Assembly (NCBI GenBank): GCA_030063045.1
Contig: JAQSEB010000109.1
Location: 992,001 to 1,056,000, forward strand
Direction: 5' to 3'
DNA: 64,000 nt
Origin: Pratylenchus scribneri
Lineage: Eukaryota > Nematoda > Chromadorea > Rhabditida > Pratylenchidae
Below, one piece after another: positions 25,476 to 38,241 of this stretch; within the stretch, counting starts at the first letter, position 1; the number at the start of each line of letters is the position of its first letter. A program made the translations under genes and the position numbers. The notes under the pieces are model-generated. The model did no database searches. It saw only the letters and a program-made list of their open reading frames with translations, and was not told the DNA's origin.

Positions 25476-26060
25476 TCAATAATTATAATTGAAAACAATT
25501 GTTGTTTTTGTTTTTTTAAAGGGGTGAATTAAAATTAAAATATCTGGATATCGACGAAATGTCGAAGACCGCTGACAAAAGGATTGAAAATTGGCAGCCA
25601 ATTTATTAGTAAATAAAACGATAAACCTTTCATTTACATTCAGCAAAAAAGGCCGACAAAAGTTTACGAAATAAGCGGAAATAAAGCAGGAAAAAATTTC
25701 ATAAATCTTCATGAACTTAACCAATTCGAATAAATACCTAATAGAATTAATAATATTTTTTTATCCAAAATAATAAATTAAAAATATAAAATATATTAAT
25801 AATCTTCACTATTCTAAATCATTTTTCATTAATGTCAATGAAACGATATATTAGCCTCTAATCTAGACAAAATTATAATTATTTTCTTTAAAAAAATAAT
25901 ATTCGGCCAAATAAAATGTACGATGTACTTCACGATGTATGATCAAGGAAGAATGGAATTCATACATTAAAAAATCCTTAATAATTAGTAGTAGAGCAGG
26001 TAATTTATGTGGAAAATTGTATTCAATTAAAATATTTAATATATTTTCTGTAAAATTTTA
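25476..26060 (-). pseudogene. relic of an Srd/Str-like chemoreceptor gene
   Basis: The minus strand at 25495-25690 encodes a decayed version of the TM6-TM7 exon of the neighbouring receptors: an LLNVNE segment, then frame-shifted pieces equivalent to NWLP..NP and a PYRD-like end. Further up, 25990-26060 resembles the first-exon start and leader of the copy at 22746. The middle exons are missing. This is a third, largely deleted copy of the 20.2 kb and 31 kb genes. Confidence 0.6.
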
Positions 26061-26603
26061 CAAATTAATGTAAAATATAATTATGAGTAAGGCACAAAGT
26101 ACATTGCAAATATTTCAATTAAATTTTAATTTATAAATTATTTCATTAAATCACTGATAAAATTTATTTAAAGAAAAAATATCTAGTAATAATTATTGAT
26201 ACCGGATTTAAAGTGCTTTTTTAAATATGGAAAAATCTTTAATTGTTGTAAATAATTTTGGCAAATTTTATATTTCCACCTAATTCTAGATGCAATTATA
26301 ATTAATTCCTATTATTATATAAAAATCGACTAAATAGAATTTACAATGTACTTCACGATGTTTGATATACTATAAATAATTAAAAAATACAAAATGGTAG
26401 ACAATAATTAAAATTAATATGTTAAATTATTAGTGTTATATTATTTTGTACTTCCTGTGATGCCAACCAAAACCATTAAAATAAGCCCTCAGAACAGTAA
26501 CACATCCTTCATTATCAGCGGGAAATATAAATTAAAAAAGAGAATTAATCAAACAAAAATATTAAAAATTTCAAATTATTCAAAATTTACATCTTGTTTG
26601 AAA

Positions 26604-29600
26604 ATGTCTCAAGGTATGTTTAAAAAATTAAAATTATATTTAAATAAATTTAGAATTAATTTATTTCTTTTTATGTATTTAAAATTTTAAAATTGGATTT
26701 TTCTCTTAGATTGACCTAATTAAAATTGTTTTATTTATTAACCAAAACAAGTTCTCTAAAATTATATTTTTAAGAAAATTCAGAATAATTTTTTTTATTT
26801 TTAATCAACACCAGGGTCTATCAATATAAAAAAAATATAAAAATATTTATTTATTTGTATTTTTTAAAATTCAAATTTACCAAAATGGCCGAGAAATTTT
26901 CAAAATTTGGCATATTTTAAATTATTTTTTTTTCTAAAATCAAGGTCCAAATCCGCGTTTCATTCAATCACTCAATTCCGGGATATGTTTGGTATTGGGC
27001 ATTTCTTCAAATTTGTTGCTAATTTGGCTGCTCAAAACCAAGGGTAATATCGGGGAGTTGAAGAAATGGAAATTGATCCTATGGCAAACATGCATCGTCG
27101 ACATATGCTATACGCTCATGGCATTTATTACAGAACCGGTCATAAATTAAATTTTTTAAAGTGAAATTATGGAAATATAATTTTTTTAAATTATTAAAAG
27201 CAAATATTTATGGGTTCGCCCAACCTTTATCTCGGGTCAACTTGACTTCCTTTACAATTCAATTTTGATATTTTTTTTATCAAATTAAAGATCAAGCTTT
27301 TAGCAAACAAAAAATTATCTTTATTTAATTCATTCACAAATAATGTTGTAATGCAAAAAAAACCACAACAAATTTCTCCATTCCAATGTAAAATAAATTT
27401 TAAAAATTTTAAAGGCATAATAACATAAATTCTTTACCAATTAAAAAAAATTAAATCATTTAAGAGCCAAAACTCTGCTATTCAATTTGAAAATAAAATA
27501 TTAAATTTGCTTTAAATATTTTAAGTTATAAACGGCGCCAAGAAGGCGGGAAGCCAAAGTTAGACTAAATTTATATCTAAATTCTAGGACCTGCCCGCAA
27601 CCGTTATCTTCTTTTTTTATTCAGATTTTTTTATTCGAATCCAATGCGGGCAATCGAATCATTGTGTTGAATATGCCATTTGGTATTGCCAACAATTTGT
27701 CTTCATTGGCCATGTTCATCATCTTCTTGATTCAAAATGCATTTTCCACTATTATGGTGGCCGGCATTGGGGCCCAATTCCTGTATCGTTATTTGGCTCT
27801 TTGCCGGTATTACTTCCTATCTTTTTAAAAAATAAATGAGAAAAATTATTAGTAAACAACTAGACACCAGATTCAGCTATAATGCTTTGATAGGAAAAAA
27901 TTATGGCCATAAAATTGTGATAAAAATATGAGAAAAATAATAGATATGTTGCAGCTCTTTTTTTATTTTGACTAATTCAAGGAATAAATTTGATGTAAAT
28001 TGATTTAGGAAATCTTTGGTCTTCTAGACTTGGGTAAAATTGAGAGTAAACTGATTCAACTCATAAAAGGTAAATTTAGTTTAGAAAATTTCAATTTCAG
28101 CTCTGTGTTAATACTTAGATAAAATTAAACTGGTTTTGGTTTAAATAATGGGTTCAGCTTTCAAAAAACAATCTCCTATTGGTTTTTTCATATATTAAAT
28201 TGACCATTCCGAATTGAATGAAGTAAATCTCGAATTTATGGATTGCCTAGAAGCAGAGATTTGCAAAATTAGTTAGCCCTATATAAGCTAAATTATGGAA
28301 GTAACCATTTTCCAATATTAGCTGTAATAGATATAAATTTAAGATAATTAATGAATATAAATAATAATCAACAGTATTTATCATGCCAATAATTTAATTT
28401 TAATTCATCAAAATTCCATCGTAATTATTTTAAAAAAATTTTATGAAATTTTACAGTAATATATGGCAAAAAAATTTATCATATTTTACAGTAATATATG
28501 GCTTAGTATGGAAAAATATTTTCTATTCTTGGGCGCTATTTTGCTTTGGATCGGCTTTGGTTATTATTTGGCCATTTTGTCGGAATATGTCCCAATTGGA
28601 ATGGCGCAATTCGTCCGAGACCCAATCCTTATTCATCTTCTTAATGGGCCAATTATAAATGCTACAATTGGTGGAAATGTCGACGAAGAACAAATTATCA
28701 AAGTTGCCGTGTCGAGAAGAAATGTAATAATGGGATAGGAAGACTATTTTGTCCGCCTATTTGAATATCAAAATGAGACCAATTTAATCAGTATTTTTAT
28801 TTTGGCTATTAATTAGATATTTTTAAATTTATACTAATGAAAATGATGTAATTCTTATTCTAGATAATTTTTTTATAAAAAAGGTAAATTAAAAATAAAT
28901 GACTATGCCAAAAAAGTGAAAATTATTAGCGATTTTGGTTTATTTTGCATTTTTTGGTCTCATAATTTATTGCAACTCATATCACTCTCCCCTAGCTATA
29001 TTAGCTATAAAATTGTATCTTAACTTAGCTAATATTAGTTTGGAAATCGAGTTGGTACAAAAAATTCATATGTTTAAATTTTATTTTTTCCATAAATTAA
29101 TAAAAAAAAATTTTTACATTTTTAACTTTTTTTTAAAAAAAATTTATACTTAATTTCATAAACAGAATGTTTCGGATGAGGCACTTTTCTGGCAAAGTTT
29201 CGGTGATAAAGTGCAATATTGCAATCAATTGGTGCCATTCAGCATCACCTGCTTTTGTGCATGGCGAATTCGACGGCATATTGTCAAAGAATTGAGTGGC
29301 AATCATTTAAAACGTCAACGTGAAGTGAATGTTCAATTGACAATTACACTGATGGCACAGGTTTTTATTTATAATTTTTCGAGAATTAGTAGATATAAAT
29401 ATTTGAATTTGCAAAAATTATTAAATAAATTATTATTTACTTTGGTAAAATATATCCCTAGGATTAAAAATTTTTCCGCAAATAAAGTATAGAAATTTTT
29501 AAGCATATTTTTTTTACATTTTTTTACTTAATATTTTTTATATAATTTTTTTAAATTTTTAAATAGTTTTTTTAATAATTTTTTTTGCATAATTTTTAAT

Positions 29601-30199
29601 AATTTTTTTACATAATTTTTTAAAATTTTGTAAATTTTTTTCAAAATTTTTTTTGAATAATTTTTAATAATTTTTAATTCTTTTTTCATAATTTTTAATT
29701 TTTTTATATAATTTATTTGTAAATTTTTTTCAAAATTTTTTTCAAAATTTTTTTTGAATAATTTTTAATAATTTTTAATTCTTTTTTCATAATTTTTAAT
29801 TTTTTTATATAATTTTTTAATAAATTTTGCAAATTGAAAATTCTCTATGATGAAAATTATTATAATAATTATAATTATCATTTTAAGGCCCTAATTCCAG
29901 CCATTCTCTTCATTTTTTACACATTCATTATGGCAAATGTGTTCCAAGGGAATGCGGCCACAATTCAAACATTCAAAATGTACAGTCAATTGCCGAACAG
30001 TTGGCTGCCTGTTTGGAATCCGCTGGTCACAATTATTGCCATTCGAACATTTCGCCGTTTTGTGTTCAACAAATTGATTGGAAAAAGTGTTGTTCAATCC
30101 ACTGCTGTGCAAATTCAACTAACCGGGACAAGGCAGCCACAAATTAAACAAATTTCAAGAAATTATAAATTGCCCTGGCAATCACCGATAATTAATTAA
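26604..30199 (+). CDS. serpentine chemoreceptor, Srd/Str-like (374 aa)
   Basis: Six exons (26604-26613, 26945-27138, 27625-27806, 28492-28723, 29166-29360, 29888-30199) join in frame. The tiny first exon encodes MSQ plus one base. TM1 follows (ICLVLGISSNLLLIWLL), then LWQTCIVDI in TM2, and FLYRYLALCR at the TM3/loop-2 boundary. A long extracellular loop has an N-glycosylation-like NAT. TM6 is in ALIPAILFIFYTF, and TM7 has WLPVWNPLVTI followed by a basic helix 8 and a tail of about 45 residues. It belongs to the family that includes nematode Srd and Str receptors, which detect chemicals at ciliated sensory endings. It is a diverged relative of the minus-strand genes on either side and is transcribed towards the one at 31 kb. 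Ligand unknown. Confidence 0.8.
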
Positions 30200-30981
30200 A
30201 AGAAAAAAAGTCATTTATTAAATCGTTTTTTTATTCATATTTTAAAATTATATATTAATTAATTTTTTATTTTTTACTAATTTTTTCATTATTAAAAATA
30301 AATTTTTTAAAATTCCACTTCCTTAATTAAAAATATATTATTAGATGGAATAAAATGTATTTTTGGGAATCGAATTTAATAATTTTTAAATTAGCCGTTG
30401 TCTAAAATTAATCTAGTAGGGGGTTAGAATTTGGATTAATTCCCCGCGAGCGTGAAATGAAAAAGCGGGGAACAGGATGCGGAGACTTCCCTCGAAAATT
30501 GCCCGCGGAACTTTTCGCCCCGCACTCGTTAGGGGTACTATGACGGTCCAGAATTCAAGTTTTTAATAGCATCTAGAAAATTGGCTAAATAGCCTTGGGA
30601 AATATTGAGAGATTGCAAAAGAGGCTAAAGAGAGGCTAATAGAATTAGATTGGATTTGGGGAATAATTAAGAGATTCTAGGGATTCGGATTGGAAAATTG
30701 GGAAGTTTGAATATTTTATCCCTACATGTTCACTAATTTTATTGCAACTCTAAAATGTGAGTTGTAAAGAAATTCACAGGAAGTGAACTTAACAGTGGAA
30801 AATTGCCGCATAATTTTCAACATTTGCATTTTTAAAATATTTTATAATCTAAAAGGGAAAGTACTAAAATTTTAAAAATTTTTATTAAAGAGAAAAAAAA
30901 TAAGAAATAATAAATTTTTTAGAAAAATTTTTCAATAGTTCATTTTGAATTTTTTTTAAAACTATTTCTTTTCATCAATAT
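30200..30981. other. spacer between convergent receptor genes
   Basis: AT-rich. A short G+C-rich patch at 30440-30535 (ccccgcgagcg, cgcggaac words) resembles the G-rich blocks at 23.6 and 24.65 kb in composition. No gene was seen. The two flanking receptor genes converge here, so it must hold both 3' ends. Confidence 0.5.
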
Positions 30982-33971
30982 TTATGTTGTCGCTAATTGT
31001 AAAGGAACAACAGTTGAAGCTTTTTTGAAAGGAGACATCAATGCATCTCGATATGGCCGAAAGGTCCAAAGACTGGCTAACGGATTGAAAATGGGCAGCC
31101 AATTTATTAGCAAATAAACGAAAAATCCTTCATTCAAATTGAGCGTCGTAATAAATTTCGAGATAATTAGAAAAAGACCATAAATAGCTTGAAAAACAAG
31201 TGGAATACTAGCCTGAAAATAATTTAAATTAATATTAAAATTTTTAAATAATTTAATAGTTATAATGTAATTTTATCTTCCAAAAGAATATACAAATTTA
31301 TCTTGAGGAAAAAATCACAAATTTATATTTAAAAACAAATGTATTTTCAATAAAAACAAAAAAATATATTTTTAATAAAAAATGCAAAAATATTTTTCAA
31401 TAAAAACACAAAAATTTATTTTCAATGAAAAACACAAAAATTTATTTTCAAAAATGTAAATATGTAAATTTTTGAAGAAATATATGTCAAAATTTGGAAA
31501 AATTAATATTAAAACTATTTTATTTGTGATTAATCATACAATGATAATCAAGCTTTTAGTCAACTGCTTATTCAGCATTTTCAGCCTTTGATTCATCGCA
31601 TGGACGGCCACATATTTGACTATTTGTCGACCACAAAAAAGAATAATAAAATATGATATAAAATAGCATAATGTAATTGATAGCAATATGATATTAATAA
31701 TAGATTCCTGTATAAAAAATTTTAATAAATTATTAAACATACTTACATTTATTTCAAATAAAGCAAATGTGATATTCTGGTTAAAATCAATGGGAATGTC
31801 AGACAAATCAACTGAATTATTCAACACTGGCTTCTTAATTGCATAATAACCACCACATATCAATAATAATGAACAAATTATTGGTACAATAAGGAAAAGC
31901 AGATATTGACATAAGGTTATTTTGATGCTTTTATAAAATTTATTATTCAATTTTTCAATAAATTTTTATATTTTAATAAAAAGGCAATATTTTTTCTGCC
32001 CGATAATTCAATTTTTTCCCCTGAAAATTTCCCTTTATCTCTTTTCTCTTTCTCGTGCCTGTCACTCTCATCACCTCTGCCCCAATACGCTTTTTTACAT
32101 ATTTTAAAATAATTAAATTAAATTAAATTAAATTAAATGAATAAATAAATAAGTTTAATTAATTTAAATAACTATAAAACTTATTAATCAAAAAATTTAA
32201 TTGTTAACATTTTCTATGTTTGGAATCTAAAGTAGGGTAGATTAAGGTTAAGTTTAGCGTTTAGGTAGGTTAAGGGCTAAAGCCACAAAGAGGAGGTAGA
32301 AAAGTGCCTTATATTTTTGATATAAAAATTATTTTTTTTGGTCAATTACAAAATTTTTTTGAAGGCATTCAAAAATCCTATTCCTTATTGAGCCGTGTAA
32401 ACGTTGCTAAACCGACAGAAAAAGTGCTCTATTTTTTAGGGCAGAAAGAAATGAATTAACGGGCATAAAAAAATGGAAATCCAAACAAAAAAACGTATAA
32501 ATTTATAGATTTCTTACCGATTTAAGACCAAATAGCGATAAAGAAATTGTACAGAAATGGCAAATACATCTAATTGGAATAAAAAACACCAAAATAATAC
32601 TAGAAACCACAAATGCTTTGGATCATTTAAAAATGGACCAAATAGACCGGAAGTAATCAAATAGCCATCAAATAAGAGTAGAATTTTGTTACCATTCCCA
32701 TCCTTGTTAAAGTAAGTGGAATACTATAATGAAAAAATATATATTAAATTATCATTATCCAGAAATGGATTAAATTTTTGCTTAGATTGCACGATAATTC
32801 GGCAGTGTGATAATTTGACAGTATTATAATTCAGTATCGATGATGGGGTTTCCCAATATCGTATTAATTCAATAAAAATAATTTCATAAACGGTTATCGG
32901 TTCACAAACCGGTTTAAAAAAAGTTGAACCTTGGTATTTTGGTTTGGATCATATTACTAAATATATCATTCGAGATGGCTCAATGAGCTAAGAATGAAGC
33001 TGCTATTGGCTTTACAAAAGTTAAAAAATAAAATGTTATGGTCTTTCAATTTGCATAAATAAAGTGCATAAGCAAACTTCATGACTAAAACGGCCATATC
33101 TTTTTTATTTTATTTTAAGGTGATTGCATCGAGGCGCGTCAAATGAACTTAAAATTGTCGGATAATTCGAACATTTAATATTTTCCAACTCGGTTTATGA
33201 ACCGATAATAATTCAGAGGCAATTTAATTATTGAAAAGCCAATGTTATATTCGGATTTTCCATCATCTAAAGCCCCTAAATACATATTTTCTGCGTCAAT
33301 TTAATCGCCGGCGAATTGTCGCACTGAAGTATATCGCACTGAAGCTACAACGGAGCCAACGCATTGGTTCCTCCAATAGGAATGGGATTTTTGGGGATCA
33401 TCAAAAATTTTTTTTTATCTAGGCGACCAAAAAAATTTTTTTATAACAATAAATAGAGCAGACTTAACTGTATCAGATAGCAGAATTTTATAATTTTCTG
33501 ATAAGTAGAAAAATTATTAGAATTTTTGTAGCCAACGACTAGGCCAACGCGGAGCCAACGATTCAAATCAATTGAATCGCTGGCTTCCCCAAAAATCCTA
33601 CTCCTCTTGGAGTCTACGCGTTGGCTCCGTTTGTGTAAACTAGCTTGAAGAATTGTCATGGAATCTTTTGTTGATATTTATTCGTTAAATTTTGATGTTT
33701 AATTATTTATTTTGCTTTTAAAAATTATTTTATGATATTATTAATTCTGTTAATTAAATTAGTATTATATAAAATATCTCACTGGAATTCCAATGCAGAA
33801 GACAATCAAAAGGAGAATATCCAAAATGCATGTTTGGAGCAGAACCCGACTATGAAGCCACATTTCTTTTGGTGTTCGATAAAGAATAAGCCAAAGAAGG
33901 GCAAAATTCAGCATAAAACCCAACGGGGGAATTATCAAGGAATTTAAGTTTAAAATTGCATTCAATTTCAT
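30982..33971 (-). CDS. serpentine chemoreceptor, Srd/Str-like (324 aa)
   Basis: Five exons on the minus strand (33971-33783, 32723-32518, 31927-31747, 31707-31540, 31212-30982) give a 324-residue receptor with every phase consistent. The third intron is only 39 bp. Features: TM1 IIPPLGFMLNFALLWLIL, TM2 LLQTCILDIL, FLYRYLVLNR after TM3, TM4 QYLLFLIVPIICSLLLI, TM5 followed by FCGRQIVKYVAVHAMNQR, TM6 IPLVFQAIYGLFLI and TM7 NWLPIFNPLASLWTFRPYRD. This is the intact twin of the gene at 20229-22746; here the donor after LVLNR is a proper GTAAGA. Intron 1 contains a foldback element (33343-33645). The upstream methionine in the open frame at 34043 is not used in the model because the twin starts at the equivalent of 33971. 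Confidence 0.85.
33343..33645. mobile_element. Harbinger-like MITE, family FB-D, 303 bp
   Basis: It begins agctacaacggagccaacgc and ends gcgttggctccg…tagct. It is flanked by TGA on both sides. Each arm carries a gaggagtaggattttt-type block (diverged on the left) and a ccaaaaaa run, and the centre is a gattcaaatcaattgaatc palindrome. The copy at 45838 has TTA on both sides. A 3-bp duplication and these ends fit PIF/Harbinger-type MITEs. Confidence 0.6.
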
Positions 33972-34034
33972 TCTATTATAATTTCTATAAAATTTTACAA
34001 ATGAATTGTGATTATAATTGTGTGCTTTAGTTAG

Positions 34035-34755
34035 CCCTAACAAGGGAGGTACCTCACCTTAAGGTGGCCCTTTTTAATGAGACTTGGCATATGTTTAGGG
34101 CATAGGATGCCTACACCTAAACCGCAATTTTTATCTGCTGAATGGACACGCCTCGGATTTTATGGCCATAAAACCTATTTTTTCAGCCATTTTGGCCATA
34201 GTTCATATCTCCTTATAGAATAGACATAAAAATAAGATCAATATGTCATTTTGTAGAGAATTTAATGGGCTTTCATTTTTATATAAACATCATGGGTCTA
34301 AAAATTTTTTGAAATTTTTTATCGATTTTTTTCCGAAAATACCGAATTTGGCCAATTTTCAATGGGCCATAACTCGGTTAGATTAAATCGTTGTACTTTG
34401 GCCCAGTTATCTTTTTTGATCACCATATCATAAAGTATCTCTATGCAAATTTTCAGATTTTTCTGACTACCTGAAAATTCTAGGTAATATGTAGACCCAT
34501 GATGTTTATATAAAAATGAAAGCCCATTAAATTCTCTACAAAATGACATATTGATCTTATTTTTATGTCTATACTATAAGGAGATATGAACTATGGTCAA
34601 AATGGCTGAAAAAATAGGTTTTATGGCCATAAAATCCGAGGCGTGTCCATTCAGCAGATAAAAATTGCGGTTTAGGTGTAGGCATCATATGCCCTAAACA
34701 TATGCCAAGTCTCATTAAAAAGGGTCACCTAGGTGAGGTACCTCCCTTGTAAGGG
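34035..34755. mobile_element. 721-bp foldback element with two nearly identical ~265-bp arms
   Basis: The left arm (34035-34300) starts ccctaacaagggaggtacct. The right arm (34492-34755) is its inverted copy, with only scattered differences over about 265 bp. They are separated by about 190 bp. The high arm identity means a recent insertion or ongoing arm conversion. Transcribed in either direction it would form a very long hairpin. It lies just upstream of the chemoreceptor gene at 30982-33971. No protein-coding capacity. Confidence 0.85.
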
Positions 34756-35581
34756 TGATATGCAAATTAAAATTAATTCTAAAAGTTACCAATTAAAATT
34801 AATCATTGCTATTTACTAAATTTTTTTGTTGCGGCCATAATATAAATTTGATGTTTAAAATTCTTTTCAAAAATTTTTTAGACACGAAATGTCTCAAGAA
34901 AGGAAATTAAAATGATATAAACAATTTTGGCACGCTTTATAAAATTGTATTTCTAATAAATTAGACAATTCAAAAAAAATTGTGTAAAAAAATGAATAAT
35001 CTAATCATTGATTTTGATTTTAAATTTTATAATATTATATTTATTTTTAGAAAATATTTTATATAGAGCTAAAATGCTCATGAATAGAAGAATAAATTAA
35101 GAGAAAATATTTTTTGCTGAAAGATTTACATTCCTTTTGCCAAAAAATCACATTCTTTTGCCGAAAATTCAGTTTTTTGATTATAACTTTTTTGTGCTTG
35201 ATCCAATACCCCAAATCTTATAACCATTTTATTGAGCTCATCTAGACGCGTCGATTGATATATAGTTTGTCGGGGTTAAGCCGAAACTAAAAGAGTTACA
35301 ACCAAAAACTAAAATATGGTTTAGACGGTTTGATACCTTTAGTTTTGGCCAAACACCGACAAATTATATATATCAATCGACGCGTCTCGAGTACAAAAAT
35401 TCAACTCAATTCATCATTTTCAAAACATAGGAAAAATTAGGGAGGGGGACAGACAAACTATTCTAAAAGTATATATTGGAATAAAAATTATAAAAATATC
35501 AAAGAGATCAAAAAACTTATGCAATCCTAGTTTTATTTTTTATGTGGAATGAAGTTAAAAATTAATAATATCCACTAAAAT

Positions 35582-38241
35582 TCATCGTGGATTATAGCCA
35601 TGCAAATTTTGTGTTGATGAAGGGACCACTTGTGAAGATTGGCCAATGTGGATCACATTATTAAATGCCTTTTTTAGTCGATAGATTTGAAGGAAACGTT
35701 GCCGAAATTCACTAAAATAATTTATTGAAGTTAAATTTAATATTTAAATAATTACAAATATAAAATATGCAAAGTAAAAATAGTTATATTTCCGAAAAAT
35801 ATAAAATAAAAAATTTGGCATTTCAAAATTCTCTGGGTTGTACTGGTCTATTAAAAATTATAATTTTTGTATTTATATGTCAGTCGTCTGAATATAAATT
35901 AATTCTTTAGGTTACTTTTATGAATATTATTTTTAAAAATAAATTTCACATAAATTTTAAAGAGAAAATTCAAAAGAAAATATTATGGTAATTTAGTATT
36001 AAATTTATCATCAATTTAATCTTTAATTTTTTTAATAAATTATGAATAAAATTTTCCGATTTAAGATCGAAAATTGTAAATACTCTATCTAATATATTTA
36101 TGATATAGTGTGATGAGGAAATAATAGTAATTCTCCTCAATATCAACAAAATGAATATCAAAAATGAGAATTTTTATGTCGATTTTTTTAATTTAAGTTC
36201 AAGCTATGGTTGGAGTTTCAATAAATAAAAAACTTACATGTTTGTAGCTAACAATAAAACTGGATTCATCCCATTTATGAGAATCCATTGAAAGTGGAAA
36301 TTCCTCTCGAATTGGACAGCTTGTTCCTGGCTGATTTGCATAGTTGCACCCGGCGGTTGGCCAACAATGGCGACTATATAGGGAATAGTGAGCATGATGA
36401 ATTGTGCAAATGCCAATAGCAAAACGCGCTTCTCACGCGGAACGAGTAGCCCTTGATCATGTGCCAACATACTTCCACGCCGATGCTAATAAAAATTGAA
36501 GATTAAATTAATAAAAAAATTTGTAAAAAAATGATTATTAAGGTTGCGATAATTAAATAATAAAATCGATGATTTATAGTTTCGAACATTTAAAATAAAA
36601 ATATGTTGTATTTGTATAGAAAAAAGAATGGGAAGTTACTGATTAAAATATTGAAAATCATCCTCTCATCAACTTTATGCCCAAATACATTTTGTATTCT
36701 TAATATTTTTTTTTGATTTTAATCAAATCAATTAATCCTGTATTTTATATTTTCTTATATTCTTTTCCTGCAATGGAAGCTTGAAGATGAAAAAATCGGA
36801 AACGAAATTTGCTATGGAATTAGAATTTTTAAAACCGATATCGAAATTGAACTAAAAAAACACCAGAATTAGCGAACAAAATTGGAAAAAAATTTGAAAA
36901 CTAAATAAATGTTTCAAAAATTTAATGCCTTTGCGAATAAAATGTTCTCAAATAATAATCCAAAAACTATGAAAAGTTCCACTTTGCTTTTTTTCGGAAT
37001 TGGAAGGGTAATAAAATATAGGAATTCCGAAAATCGGAATTGATCCCACCGGTTTTCACCTACACACAAAATATTTTCAAAATATTTTACCGTTATAAGC
37101 AGTACGATAATGATGAGATAGAAGAGAAATGGCAATGGCACCATTATTAGTAAATTAAAATACATTTCAGCAGATCGGAATGTCTGCATGTATTTGTATG
37201 ATGAAGTGGAAGAATTCCCATAACGAAATGTGTAACTCTCATCGTTGAACTCCATATGGAGAAAAGGTGTCATGAACATTGCCACACCGGCGAATGTGGC
37301 AAGCCAAGAAAGCAGTAACATCGACTAAAATATTTATTAATAGATTGTAAATAAATTATTATTGTTCTAATAATTTTCTTTTATCATATATTTAAATCTG
37401 ATAAAGTATTAAATGATCTGTAATTATTAAAAAGTAAATTTATTTTAATAATTTTTCTAATTTTTATTATTAGATAGCAGTTATTTTTTAAATATTTTTT
37501 AGTTTTTTTCTCAGAAAATTATATATTCTAAAATTTTTCATTGTTTATAATATTCTTATTCCATTTTATAATTAGGACCTATTTTAAATTTTATTATTTT
37601 CCAATCAAAATATCTAAATAAAATTTGATAATTTTTCTTAAATTTCGATTCCATATACATTTCCATTGATTTTTCTTTTAGCAAAATTGGCTAAATTTCC
37701 CTTTATTCATTCATTGGCAAATGACGATTTCTTATATGATTTTTTTAAACAAACATTAAAAAGAAGCACTTCCCAGCAGGGTTCTACATCGCTTAATGAA
37801 GTGAGGAATCGTGCCCTGGTTACAATGATTAAACGTTCCAGGGCAAGCAAAAATGAGAGAAAATACATTTGATCAGATGAAATCGTAACAATCCCTCCAC
37901 AAAACTGCATTCAAAAATTAAAATTAAAATATATTTTATTTTAGTTAATTATTATAGTAACAATTTTTATGAATTATATAAATAAAATATAATATATGCA
38001 AATTACAAACCCTTTCTATCCAAAGTGGATTGTTTATTCTAAATAATCTCAACAATAGCATCACGGAATGGGATAAAAGTTGAAGGCAATCGCTGACACT
38101 GAGGGAGAACATTATCCGATAGCAATTCCTCTGACGATAATCAATGTAGATTAGAAATAATGGAAGTGTTAATAATTGAAGCAGTAGGAAGGGTAATGAA
38201 AATATCAATCGAGCAAGGCCATACCAATTTTTTATTTCCAT
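35582..38241 (-). CDS. serpentine chemoreceptor, Srt-like (about 319 aa)
   Basis: Five minus-strand exons (38241-38011, 37904 to about 37788, 37324-37091, 36485-36238, 35711-35582) give about 319 residues. The N-terminal exon has CYRIMFSLSVSDCLQLL in TM2. Exon 2 begins with FCGG and carries LALERLIIV at the TM3/loop-2 boundary. Exon 3 holds TM4 (SMLLLSWLATFAG) and TM5. Exon 4 has a basic loop (LLVPREKR), TM6 (FAQFIMLTIPYIVAI) and TM7 (INGMNPVLLLATN). Exon 5 gives helix 8 (EFRQRFLQIYR) and the tail. The cysteine-tyrosine before TM2 and the general plan fit the Srt class better than Srd/Str, but the family call is tentative. The 3' end of exon 2 is uncertain: three phase-compatible donors lie at 37788, about 37772 and further in. 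Confidence 0.7.
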
